Shown: positions 1-11,200 of the stretch, one piece after another
Layout: each line of letters starts with the position of its first letter
Position numbering within the stretch: position 1 is the stretch's first letter
Assembly: GCA_018292915.2 (NCBI GenBank)
Contig: JACVVK020000438.1
Coordinates: forward strand, 222,501 to 286,500
Length of the DNA stretch: 64,000 nucleotides
Direction: 5' to 3'
Origin: Batillaria attramentaria
Lineage: Eukaryota; Mollusca; Gastropoda; Batillariidae
The notes under the pieces: generated by a model
Told to the model about the DNA's origin: nothing
Seen by the model: the letters and a program-made list of their open reading frames with translations, nothing else
Database searches by the model: none
Program-made: the position numbers and the translations under genes

Positions 1-108
1 AAACATGGTGTCATAGTTTACCTCCTGTCACATTTAGAGTGTAATCATGGTGTCATAGTTTATCTCCATATAGTTAGTGTGTAAACATGGTGTCATAGTT
101 TACCTCCG
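1..108. repeat. Short tandem repeat, about 41 bp, 2.6 copies
   Basis: Three units each begin with a variant of AAACATGGTGTCATAGTTTA, at positions 1, 43 and 83, followed by a divergent spacer. On the minus strand the block lies in the first intron of gene A, downstream of its likely splice donor. Confidence 0.8.
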
Positions 109-433
109 CATCACAAACGTCAGTCAACACACCTTGACCTAGATACATGAAATACAGGTCTACAAGCACAAGCACATAAGAAAAGTAGATTTGCTGAGGG
201 TAGTACATCATACAAACCTGATCATGGACTGTAAGCCTACCACTGTGAATGAATCTACACATCATACCTGTAACATTCTGTCCCTCATGGACTGCTGTCA
301 ACATAAACTCACTACCCACTCTCTCCTGTCAACATAAACACACTCTTTCCTGTCCCACAGTCCAAGTATACAATGAATGTCACCTATAGGATTGTATGTT
401 GTCTACCTATATTGTGATGTTTACCTCGTTTAC
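109..433. other. Intron of gene A, no feature recognised
   Basis: This is AT-rich sequence between the left-edge repeat and the proposed donor of gene A. No exon with a convincing acceptor, donor and open frame was seen. The short minus-strand open frame here has no recognisable composition. Confidence 0.4.
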
Positions 434-1874
434 CTGAAGGCCAGACGTCACAGCTAATGCTGCTAACCTCCCCTGTCAATGGAATTTCATGTTGGAATGT
501 GCCGGAAGCCGAAGGCTGAAATACCAGCTGTGCTACAGAAGGTAAAACGGTTTTCTTGTCACTGGTACAGGTCGCTGCACTGTGTAAAGATGGGTCCGCA
601 CCTCCCGTTCCCAAGCTGCAAGGCCCGCTACTCTCACAAAACTCAACAAGTTTCTGCCAAACCTCTTTTGAATCCAAGTGAGGCTGACCGAAGTCCACCA
701 GAAGATTCTGACCTTCACCTTCCCTGCTTCCCGGTGTCTCTCGTGACAACATGGGTGAGACCCAGTCTAGACTGGGCCAGTCCTCCACAGGATCATTAGG
801 GTCGTTATCAAAACATGCTGTCCCTGTCACTGGTGCTACTTGTAAACATGCTGTCCCTGTCACTGGTGCTACTTGTACTTCTGCTGGGTTGACACCCAAT
901 CTGCTCTCATGAGTTACCTTTCTCTCTGACTTTGTCCAGTTGATATGTGACACACCAGACCCGTTCCCATGTTGCTGTAGTTGTGACACACCAGACCCAT
1001 TCCCTTGTTGCTGTAGTTGTGACACACCAGACCCATTCCCTTGTTGCTGTAGTTGTGACACACCAGACCCGTTCCCATGTTGCTGTAGTTGTGACACACC
1101 AGACCCATTCCCATGTTGCTGTAGTTGTGACACACCAGACCCGTTCCCATGTTGCTGTAGTTGTGACACACCCATTTGATAATGTTGACCATGGAGATTT
1201 GCAATCTGGTCTGTGCAAAGCCATGACGCCAGTACACTTGGATGGTTGCATGACTGGTCTGGCACTCTCCAGTCTGTCTGTGCTACATGTTGCAGCATGC
1301 GGTGCTCATGTAACATGGTCGAGTCTGTGGGTTCACGCACTGTGTCCTGAACTTGCATTGTCCGTTCACGTTGTCCCGTGTCAAGCACAACTTGCTTCTG
1401 TAACACACCGCGGTCAACCTCCACAGTTATCGTGTCACCAACCTGTCGTGAGCGCCTGGTGGAGGAAGCAACAGGTAGAGTGCCTGTAACAGCTGAACGA
1501 TCACTGCGGTGCGGCACGCTGGTCTGTGAGTCACGGTGACTGCCGCCTCCTCGTCTTTCCTTTCTGGAGAGTCTTGCATCAAAGTAATGTGGAAAATCCA
1601 AATCAGACGTTCTCTGTGAGGGTCTGTTGTCAAAATTAGGGGAACCCCAAGTGGATTTTCTAGAATGACTATTTTCAGGCCTACTTTCGCTTCTGCGGGC
1701 CGCAGTTGATCTCGGCGTGTACTTGTGGGTTGTCACCGGCTGACTGTACAGTTTTCTCTCGCACCTACCATCTCTTGAAAAACGGGGAGCCGAAAAGTCA
1801 TCACCGCCCGAAACATCGCTCATATCATCGATGTAAACATCCACACTGTCTCCAAAATCTGCACTGAACGCCAT
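434..1874 (-). CDS. Gene A, first coding exon (partial); low-complexity protein with 12-residue repeats
   Basis: The open frame starts at an ATG at 1874 (protein starts MAFSADFGDSVDVYIDD) and stays open for 480 codons. An in-frame GTG at 1895 is not a likely start. A donor reading CAG|GTAAAC at 434/433 would end the exon in phase 1; a second GAG|GTAAAC lies 9 bp further on. The N-terminal third is rich in Ser, Arg and Asp and looks disordered. The middle holds six copies of VSQLQQ(H/Q)GNGSG. Next come two copies of QVAPVTGTAC, an acidic stretch, and a more ordered C-terminal segment (VAQLVFQPSASGTFQHEIPL) that may begin a beta-rich domain continuing in the next exon. No signal peptide or membrane segment is visible. 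I do not recognise the family. Length, composition beyond the repeat, and the good donor argue that it is a real exon, but no homology was tested. Confidence 0.6.
946..1172 (-). repeat. In-frame 36-bp coding minisatellite, 6 copies
   Basis: The 36-bp units encode the 12-residue repeat in gene A. Copies differ mainly at one codon that changes His to Gln. Because 36 is divisible by 3, copy number can vary without breaking the frame. A separate 30-bp duplication at about 811-870 gives the QVAPVTGTAC pair in the same exon. Confidence 0.85.
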
Positions 1875-2520
1875 AATGCACAAATTCCACGTCACTCACA
1901 CACAAAGGCGCGTGCCCCAAATGAGAGCGCGAGCTTTTTGTTTACATTGTTTAGTCAAACAGGCCGACACACTTCTCTCCACTGGCGATAGGTCACTTGT
2001 ACAGACGTCCAGTACATCGTCATAAACGGTGAAATAATTACAGGGTGGAAGCAAAGTCTAGTCGTTCATATGATCGACTGAATGTCAAGGTCAGATATCA
2101 AATACTACTTCCGCCCAGCCGGTGCAACACTATCCGATCAGAGAAAAAAAAATTGGGACAGTTTTCTGAACTGTTGGTACTTGGTGAAATAATCGTTTAC
2201 CACGCCACGTTTACTTAGAGAGATTGTGCAAACAAAGATGGCGTGCATGCTGGCTGAGGGGATTCCCCGGTCCCGACTTCACTTAGTGTAGTGACCTGAC
2301 CCGGGTGAAAGTGTAAGCAATGACGCGGCCACCATTTGTGGGTCATCGCCTCAACTTGACGGGGAACTCATGAAAGGAGCGATCCAGAAATGAGAATCCT
2401 AATCTCGGACGATGAATAAAACGCCCAAAATTTACAAAGAACGTGAATAAGTTTTGATATTTCAAACGTTACACGCTATCTTGGGAGCCTGCAACCGCAT
2501 CCATCAGTCAGCCAAGCGAA
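1875..2520. other. Upstream flank of gene A; possible promoter region
   Basis: This is single-copy, mixed-composition sequence immediately 5' of the gene A start codon. A YY1-like word AAGATGGCG lies at 2235-2243 on the plus strand, a type of motif often found near animal transcription starts. No TATA box in a convincing place and no second gene were identified. Assignment as promoter is by position only. Confidence 0.3.
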
Positions 2521-3240
2521 TTCAGACGCTCATTAGTAGTGAACTTACTACTCACTTATTTACTGAATCAAAGCCGCCGGTTTGTCACTGAGTTTCCAAA
2601 CAGCCACTGACTGAACTGACGATATTTTCACACACTGAGACCAGTGAGTCGTTTATCACTGACTGAGCTACCTGCCTGAGCCGGCCCGGCACTGACTCTG
2701 ATACCCGGCGACCTTCCGTTTACACCGCAGTAATTAACCGGCTTTTTTTTTAAATGGCGAAACTGATTTTCACTGATGCCAGCGTTGACTGGCTGGGCTA
2801 GGATTAGGGTTAGGGTTAGGTTCAAGTTGACTGAAGTGAAGTGGGCCGGTTAGCACTGCCAGATTGACTCAACAGTGACTGGAGGCAGTAGTGTTGCAAC
2901 TCAGTGATGTCGCGACTGACACCCGGCAATGCCGCGTCGTATGACTACTGATGCCGGACTGACTGGCGGCCGTACGGTGACTGAAGGGTCACGTACTGAT
3001 TTGATCACTGACCGGTTTGGCCCCGTACCGGCGGGCCGGGCGGCCGCTACTGACTGTGACCGGCCACCACTACCAGTCACTCAGTGAGAACTCAGTCAGT
3101 ACTGAAGTGATTCAGTGACTTCACAGACTTGACTGATACAACGGACAATGACTGAATAGCGGACCGAACCGGCCGAGGCTGTGCGGCCACTCCACACTGA
3201 CACTGACAACGGCCTAGAACACTGATACCAAACACTACAC
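2521..3240. repeat. ACTGA-word-rich low-complexity tract (left part)
   Basis: The words CACTGA, ACTGAC and their complements occur at very high density but without a fixed period, mixed with CCGGC-type words. The same composition resumes at about 4330-4860 and briefly near 5240-5290, on the far side of the element at 3273-4277. It resembles a decayed short-word satellite. No coding frame is convincing. Confidence 0.5.
2803..2821 (+). repeat. Short interstitial TTAGGG repeat
   Basis: The sequence ATTAGGGTTAGGGTTAGG contains two full and one partial telomere-type hexamers. It is too short to be a telomere and is probably an interstitial or chance tract. Confidence 0.7.
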
Positions 3241-3272
3241 CCGTATATCATAATGCAACATCAGTTAAACCT

Positions 3273-4277
3273 CGGTCACAACCGGCCGCACGATTTTTTT
3301 TATGCTTGCGATCTCGACGAAATGTCTGCGGCCTGCGGCTTCTACGATCTGAAAAAAATAAAAAAAATAAAGGTTGCAAATCGTGCGTACGATATACGTG
3401 CGATGGCGTACGTTCCCCGCAAGTCTCGCACGGGTAACGTCTTGCGATTTCAGTTGGTCAAAAATCGTACGACGGCCGTACGGATCGTACGTTGTCCTCG
3501 CAGTTATCGTACGGAGGTCGTACGTCTTCGTACGACGTTCGTGCGATGTTGACGATGTTTTCACGGGCTGTACGAGTGTCGTGCGTGCGCCGTACGGCTA
3601 TCGTAAGTGCTCTGTACGCGTGGCACGGTGTGCGTCGGTTGTTCGACGGCCATGGCCGACGCGCGTTTTTCATGCATATAGGGACCAGCCTACATATATA
3701 CATGTAGTTTGTTTACGGAAAGAAGACATCAGAGGATTTGGATATTATTAACAGAGAGTTTGACAAATCTATGGACACGTACACAACTTGACAGACACTG
3801 ACACAGCACTGCAACACTTCTACATTGCACACCAACATCCCCCGGGCCCGCACCTGGTCTTGCGTCAGCCTTGCGGAGCACTCACGGAGCACGTGCGTGC
3901 ATCGTGGGAACATCGTACATGTACTACCGACTTGCGGTCTGTGATCACGTGCGGCCATCGTGCGGTCCTCGTGGGGAGCACGCAAGACAACCGTGCGGCC
4001 ATCGTGACCTATTTTTCTCGCCCGGAGATGTCCAGGTCGTACGATGCACTTGCGGCAATCGTGCGTTGGCCGTACAGTGGCCGTGCGGCCAACGCAAGTG
4101 TGTAAAAAATCGCAGGTGATCGTCGAGTTTGTTGATCTTGTCGAAAACCGGCCGCAGCGCTCTGCGGCATCCTTGCGGCCTCGAAATTTCGCAGGACGCC
4201 CGTGCGCCGTTCGCAAGATTTGCCACGATTTTTGGCCGTAGACCCGCCGTAGGAGCCCGTACGGCCGGTTGTGACCG
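3273..4277. mobile_element. Non-autonomous DNA transposon-like element with 16-bp terminal inverted repeats
   Basis: The left end CGGTCACAACCGGCCG (3273-3288) is the exact reverse complement of the right end at 4262-4277, and similarity continues a few bases inward (CACG against TACG). The 1.0-kb interior is packed with short quasi-palindromic words such as CGTACG, TGCGGCC and CGTGCG, quite unlike the flanking ACTGA-rich sequence. No transposase frame is seen, so it would depend on another element. No clear target duplication could be read beside the ends. The superfamily is not assigned. Confidence 0.65.
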
Positions 4278-4329
4278 TAGCATTATCAGCACACATGTAA
4301 AGGTTGGGGTACGTGGTCAGTTTACTCGT

Positions 4330-4860
4330 CACAGTACCGGCTGATCATCATTGCTAGGTCAGTCACAGCCAGGTTCCGCGGGTATGAACTGACTCGAGTC
4401 GGGTGAGAGCTGAATAAGCAGTTCAGTGAGTGACCCGGCGGCAACACTGAGACTGACCAGGTCTTGATAATCAGTAATAATAATAATGTGTATTGCATAG
4501 GCGTAGGCCCAATTTCATGAATCCGGCGGCTCCGGAGTTCTCAAGTCAGTCATTCCGGCAGTTCCGAGACGAACTGCTGAATACAAATCATAGTAGAGCT
4601 CCCCGGCTTCTCACTTCTACTTGAGTCCAGGCTATACTGTATTGTTCAGTATTGGTCAGCCGGGTATATCATTCACAGTCTACCCGTGCCGCTGTAAACC
4701 GGTACACTTACACATGAATTACCGGGCTGAGCACTCACCCACTGACTCAGTTAAACCGCCACTCAGTGCCGGCCGCTTTTAGTACACACACACTGAGACG
4801 GACACTGTGACTGACCCAGACTCAGTGATACTCACCGGCACAGACCGGCAGGCAGCCAAA
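4330..4860. repeat. ACTGA-word-rich low-complexity tract (right part)
   Basis: It has the same word composition as 2521-3240, with words such as CACTGAGACTGACC and CACTGACTCAG and no fixed period. The transposon-like element appears to have landed inside one formerly continuous tract. Confidence 0.45.
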
Positions 4861-5110
4861 CACACACACGACCGACACTGTGACACACACACAGACTATG
4901 CTACCTTACACAAGCAAACAGACCGTCACCAAACACCACTTTGTTCTCATTGCCAATCTGCCCAGGGAGACAACAGTGTGCTATTATGTGAGATAAGTTT
5001 TGAGGTTGCCTCCCTTGGATCAGAAGACGACGGTAGGCACCAGTCAACAGAAATCAACCGGGACGTTCACCGCAGGCTCCCTGTGTTGGTACAAACGTGG
5101 TCTCACCCTG

Positions 5111-5111
<1 letters not shown>

Positions 5112-5156
<45 letters not shown>

Positions 5157-5174
5157 TGACACACACACAGACAC

Positions 5175-5217
<43 letters not shown>
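5112..5217. repeat. CA microsatellite
   Basis: Two CA runs are separated by an imperfect CACTGACACAC block. This is the first of many long CA/TG and GA/CT runs in the window. Confidence 0.95.
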
Positions 5218-5221
<4 letters not shown>

Positions 5222-5602
5222 TAACAAACACTGTAACGCGCACGAAGGACTGACGCAGTTAGACTGGACTTGACTGAGCCGGGAGTCGGCGGTTTACTGA
5301 TGGTACATGTATATACTAGTAGTTCATCCCACTTGACGCTGGTCAGTGCCTATAGTATTTTACAATGCCAAAAACGAATGACTGTCACTACGTCTGCATT
5401 CCATCACATGTCAAAATCTGACCCTACGTAACAATGAGAAAATGAGTATCAATATTAGGTAGGAACAAGGCCGGAACGTAAAAAAACAACAACAAAAAAC
5501 AACAACAACACCTTTAAAAACAACAATTCAAACAACTAAAAACGAAACATTAAAACAAGAACAAAACCACAAGAAACTGTTCCATCTGTTACAGTGAAAC
5601 TA
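5218..5602. other. Non-coding spacer with a CAA-rich patch
   Basis: Mostly unique sequence with an A/C-rich stretch of AACAACAA words at about 5478-5580. No gene was seen. Confidence 0.5.
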
Positions 5603-5733
5603 ATCAGTGAACATGATGTATGTGTACAATGGGATCAGTGAACATGATGTATGTGTACAATGGGATCAGTGAACATGATGTATGTGTACAATGGGATCAG
5701 TGAACATGATGTATGTGTACAATGGGATCAGTG
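5603..5733 (+). repeat. 31-bp tandem repeat, 4 copies
   Basis: Nearly identical 31-bp units contain GAACATGATGTATGTGTACA. The low divergence suggests recent duplication. Confidence 0.9.
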
Positions 5734-5814
5734 AGCTGGAGATGAAGTAGAAGAGAGTGATCATGTTATCCACGCCAGTATCGACTATTTCAAGTGCTGT
5801 CTGAAGACTGATGA

Positions 5815-6200
5815 TAATGGTGACGACTGATGATGCATATCATTGACGATGAGGAGAAGAAGAGAATTATCATATTACCAGTGTATCGACTAGTTCCAGG
5901 TAATGATGATGACACTATTGATGATGATGACAATGATGCAGGATTACGATGAGGAGGAGAGGAAGATAGTTATCGTGTTATGTATCGACTCAAGTAATTC
6001 CACGTCAGTGATGACACTACTGATGATAATGACAATGATGCAGGATTACGATAAGGAGGAAAGGAAGAGAGTTATCGTGTTATGTATCGACTAATTCCAC
6101 GTGATGACGACACTACTGATGATAATGACAATGATGCAAGATTACGATAAGGAGGAAAGGAAGAGAGTTATCATAGTTATGTATCGCCGGACTAGTACCG
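5815..6200 (+). repeat. Degenerate tandem repeat of about 100 bp, 3-4 copies
   Basis: Units share ACAATGATGCAGGATTACGA, a GGAGGA(A/G)AGGAAGA block and TTATCGTGTTATGTATCGAC. Copies differ by small insertions and deletions. Confidence 0.8.
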
Positions 6201-6348
6201 TGCAAGCCGCGTCAGTATGATAATGATGCAGTATGTACGTGCCGCTTCTCATGTGAACGTTCAAAGTAGAAAGCAGCGACCGACTGACTGATTTACTGAG
6301 TCCAAAACAAACCGTAACAACGTTTTTCTTTAGAACTGAGGAAGTTTA

Positions 6349-6573
6349 CGATAAAGTATTATGACTTCAACAAACAAACGTAACATTAACAATAAAGTAT
6401 TTTGACGTCACGTCAACAAACAAACGTAACATTAACAATAAAGTATTTTGACGTCACGTCAACAAACAAACGTAACATCAACAATAAAGTATTTTGACGT
6501 CACGTCAACAAACAAACGTAACATCAACAATAAAGTATTTTGACGTCACGTCAACAAACAAATGTAAAATTAA
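6349..6573 (+). repeat. 46-bp tandem repeat carrying CRE-like palindromes
   Basis: Four regular units and one degenerate leading unit. Each regular unit contains TTTTGACGTCACGTCAAC, so the full CRE/ATF palindrome TGACGTCA falls at 6403, 6449, 6495 and 6541, exactly 46 bp apart, each followed by a second half-site. Any regulatory function is inference; the array lies just downstream of the gene B stop codon. Confidence 0.9.
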
Positions 6574-6949
6574 CAAAAACAATCCACCGTAGTTGTTTTC
6601 TCCAACAGTGAGTTTGACGACAACTGATTATAATCCGCCATTCATGTTAGTTATCATCTGTAGTTTAAAATCCGTTCAGTTCATGATCCGGCTGGCAATA
6701 GTAATGGTGTCTCTTCAGACAAGATGGCTGCCACCTGATATTTGACAAGATGTCACGTGTTGGATATGCAGTGCCCCGACAGCGTCAGTCAGTCATATAT
6801 TCACGTGACCTGACAGGCCCCGGATGTCAGCCGGCAACAGACTCGAAGTTCCGAACATCAGTCATCACTGACGAGTGTGAAGGCAGGATAAACCTACTGC
6901 AGTTTTGACAACTGAATCCACTCCCAGAAAGCACCGCACGTCCTGCACG
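6574..6949. other. Downstream flank of gene B, probable 3' untranslated sequence
   Basis: Unique sequence just past the gene B stop codon on the minus strand. No AATAAA poly(A) signal was found on the minus strand within it, so the transcript end is not placed. A YY1-like AAGATGGCTGCC lies on the plus strand at about 6721. Confidence 0.35.
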
Positions 6950-7097
6950 TCACACATCCCGACACTTGAGCGAGTCTTGTCGCGCTGGTGACCCCAGTTG
7001 TGTGACGTCATAGTTGAGACTGCTGGCTTCCCAAATGGCGTCCACAGAGAGACGAGGGTTGGAGACTGAGCTGACATCCACTGGGCGGGCCGCCTCG
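6950..7097 (-). CDS. Gene B last coding exon: cytoplasmic tail and stop
   Basis: Acceptor CTGTTACAG|CGAGG at 7098/7097 starts the exon in phase 2, matching the previous donor. It codes for 48 residues, polar and rich in Ser and Asp, with a SLNYDVTQL segment and the terminal RQDSLKCRDV, then TGA at 6950-6952. The tyrosine-containing segment could be a docking site, which is inference only. No catalytic domain is visible. Confidence 0.8.
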
Positions 7098-7579
7098 CTG
7101 TAACAGACACACAGTGAAACACATCTGTACGACTGACAATGTGACATGGCTCATGTCACTCAAACAGATCTCTGTGACAAAATGTGGCCAAAGATCGTAC
7201 ACAGAAGGTCACAGTCCTTCCGGTTGTCACAAAATGTGGCCAAAGATCGTACACAGAAGGTCCTTCCGGTTGTCAAAGTGATTGCGACACATGGCTGCAT
7301 CCATGTGACCAACGTGAAATAGTGTATACGAGAGAGCGACCATCATCATTACAGGGCTAACATGGAAGCTGAAAGTTCTGTTCTATGCTGCCACGAGGCA
7401 TTTACCGGGACTGATTTACATCTGGACCCTGACGCGCGCGACTGCGCAGAGGGCGCTGTATATATGCCGGCGTTGGCTCGCAAAGGGAGTAAGTGGTTTA
7501 TCAGTCTTTCTGTTTCCAAGCCACCAGTAAACCGGCAAACCAGCAAACACAAACATACACAAACATACACAAACAAACG

Positions 7580-7640
<61 letters not shown>

Positions 7641-8231
7641 AAACACACACGAACCTACACAAACAAACCTAGACTGAAAAACAACTTAAACACAAACAAA
7701 CAAACACAAACAAAGCTCCACAAAGACTGAAAGAGAAACAAAGGTGCAAGTTTGTACTAACTCCCTATGTCGGCGGTACTGCTGACGCCTGAAGGTGAGT
7801 GGACGCGAGGAGTGAACACGACAGTAGCAGGCCACCAGCACGCCCACAACCACCAGCACTGCGCATGACAATGTGGCCGTCACCACGTACATGTTCCGCT
7901 CGTGAAACGCACGCTCTTCAGCCCCGCCCTCTCCACTCTCCCGGATGTCAATCATCGGTCCGAACACGTCCACTGTGCCGATGTAAAAAAAAAGAAAAAA
8001 GAAAAAAGACCAACATGGGATCACGTGACTCGGGCACACCAATCAAAAACTCTACTGATGGCGAACCTGTTCAACTAGCCGGCTAGTTACCATGATAAGT
8101 GGCGGACGAGATCAATTCCGAATGGAATAAGCTGATCACTTCCGCCGTGTTGACACCAAAACTTTCCTAAAAGTATAACTCATAACATGAAGCCAACCAG
8201 AACCCGTACACTAATACAAAAATAAAAGGAA

Positions 8232-8268
<37 letters not shown>

Positions 8269-11200
8269 AGGCGGGGTCGGAGTTTTGTCATGGGGCACTT
8301 ACACGGGTACTGACAGTTAGGACCAGCATGCATCTCGTGACACAGACACGTGTAGTCCGCCACCCGATCCACGCACGTGCCGCCGTTCAGACAGGGACTT
8401 CCGGTACAGTCATCCACGTCAACCTCACAGTGCACGCCTGAAAACGTCATATGTTACGTCATCGGTAGTTCACTTATGCCGAGGTCGTGACCTCCCCCCC
8501 CCCCCCCCATCACCTAAGTGAATGCCTATTGTTGGAAAGAGTGAGGTCAGTATCTCACAATTATTGATTTCCCCGATAGAATCACCAAACACATTTAAAA
8601 AGTCGTTGGCGACTGTAACCCCAAACACACTAAGGAAAACTTAGCCCCACCACCACTACGACTCTTGTGACGTCACTACAGGAGTGCATGTTTACTGTTG
8701 AAAACGCCCTCCCCGCCCACACCACCACCAAATCAAGACTGGGTGTGAAGAAAGGAGGACGTGACGTCAGTTACCGACATATCCCGGGCTGCACGTGCAC
8801 TTGTAGTTGTAGGTCATCTCGTGACACTCCGCTCCGTGCAGACAAGGCTCCACACTCGAGCACACATGCACCTGCAAACAAGGGTGGGTGGGTGTCTGGG
8901 AGTTTAACGTCCTTTCCCACCATGTATGAGCGATATCAAAGACGGGGCAACGAGGAAAAGGCTAGCACAAATATTTGGCCCAAGCGGGGATTCGAACACA
9001 CGACCCACATGCAAACAGTCACCAACATCATCTCCAGCAGATACAGCCAGAACTGACCAGCTGAACAACGACAGAAAACAAAATATTCACTTCCCTTGTC
9101 GAATGCTAGATTTTTAACATTTAAGTTGAAAAGCAGGAGTTACATACCTTCGTACTGCAGTCGCGTCCCTTGAATCCAGGGTGACAGTGGCAGGTGTAGT
9201 TGTCCCGCATGTCCTGACAGAAGCCGCCATTTTGACACGGCATGGACGAACACTCGTCATAGTCAAGCTGACATTGCCGCCCGTGATAACCTGGACACAG
9301 TTAACAGTCAGAAACATGTACACACAGTACATGTACACACAGTACATACAGAACATGTACACACACCACATACAGAACATGTACACACAGTACATACAGA
9401 ACATGTACACACACCACATACAGAACATGTATACACAGTACATACAGAACATGTACACACAGTACATACAGAACATGTATACACAGTACATACAGAACAT
9501 GTACACACACCACATACAGAACATGTACACACAGTACATACAGAACATGTACACACAGTACATACAGAACATGTATACACAGTACATACAGAACATGTAC
9601 ACACACCACATACAGAACATGTATACACAGTACATACAGAACATGTACACACAGTACATACAGAACATGTACACACAGTACATACAGAACATGTACACAC
9701 AGTACATACAGAACATGTATACACAGTACATACAGAACATGTACACACAGTACATACAGAACATGTACACACAGTACATACAGAACATGTACACACAGTA
9801 CATACAGAACATGTACACACAGTACATACAGAACATGTATACACAGTACATACAGAACATGTACACACAGTACATACAGAACATGTATACACAGTACATA
9901 CAGAACATGTACACACAGTACATACAGAACATGTACACACACCACATACAGAACATGTACACACACCACATACAGAACATGTACACACACCACATACAGA
10001 ACATGTACACACAGTACATACAGAACATGTACACACAGTACATACAGAACATGTACACACAGTACATACAGAACATGTACACACACCACATACAGAACAT
10101 GTACACACACCACATACAGAACATGTACACACAGTACATACCGAACATGTACACACAGTACATACAGAACATGTACACACAGTACATACAGAACATGTAC
10201 ACACAGTACATACAGAACATGTACACACAGTACATACAGAACATGTACACACACCACATACAGAACATGTACACACACCACATACAGAACATGTACACAC
10301 ACCACATACAGAACATGTACACACAGTACATACAGAACATGTACACACAGTACATACAGAACATGTACACACAGTACATACAGAACATGTACACACACCA
10401 CATACAGAACATGTACACACACCACATACAGAACATGTACACACAGTACATACCGAACATGTACACACAGTACATACAGAACATGTACACACAGTACATA
10501 CAGAACATGTACACACACCACATACAGAACATGTACACACACCACATACAGAACATGTACACACAGTACATACAGAACATGTACACACAGTACATACAGA
10601 ACATGTACACACAGTACATACAGAACATGTATACACAGTACATACAGAACATGTACACACACCACATACAGAACATGTATACACACCACATACAGAACAT
10701 GTACACACAGTACATACAGAACATGTACACACACCACATACAGAACATGTACACACAGTACATACAGAACATGTACACACAGTACATACAGAACATGTAC
10801 ACACAGTACATACAGAACATGTACACACACCACATACAGAACACGTACACACACCACATACAGAACACGTACACACACCACATACAGAACATGTACACAC
10901 AGTACATACAGAACATGTACACACACCACATACAGAACATGTACACACACCACATACAGAACATGTACACACAGTACATACAGAACATGTACACACAGTA
11001 CATACAGAACATGTACACACAGTACATACAGAACATGTACACACACCACATACAGAACATGTACACACAGTACATACAGAACATGTACACACAGTACATA
11101 CAGAACATGTATACACAGTACATACAGAACATGTACACACACCACATACAGAACATGTATACACAGTACATACAGAACATGTACACACACCACATACAGA

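Noticed and set aside
2803..2821. Chromosome fusion or telomere remnant
   Set aside because: Only two to three TTAGGG units; too short to claim more than an interstitial tract.
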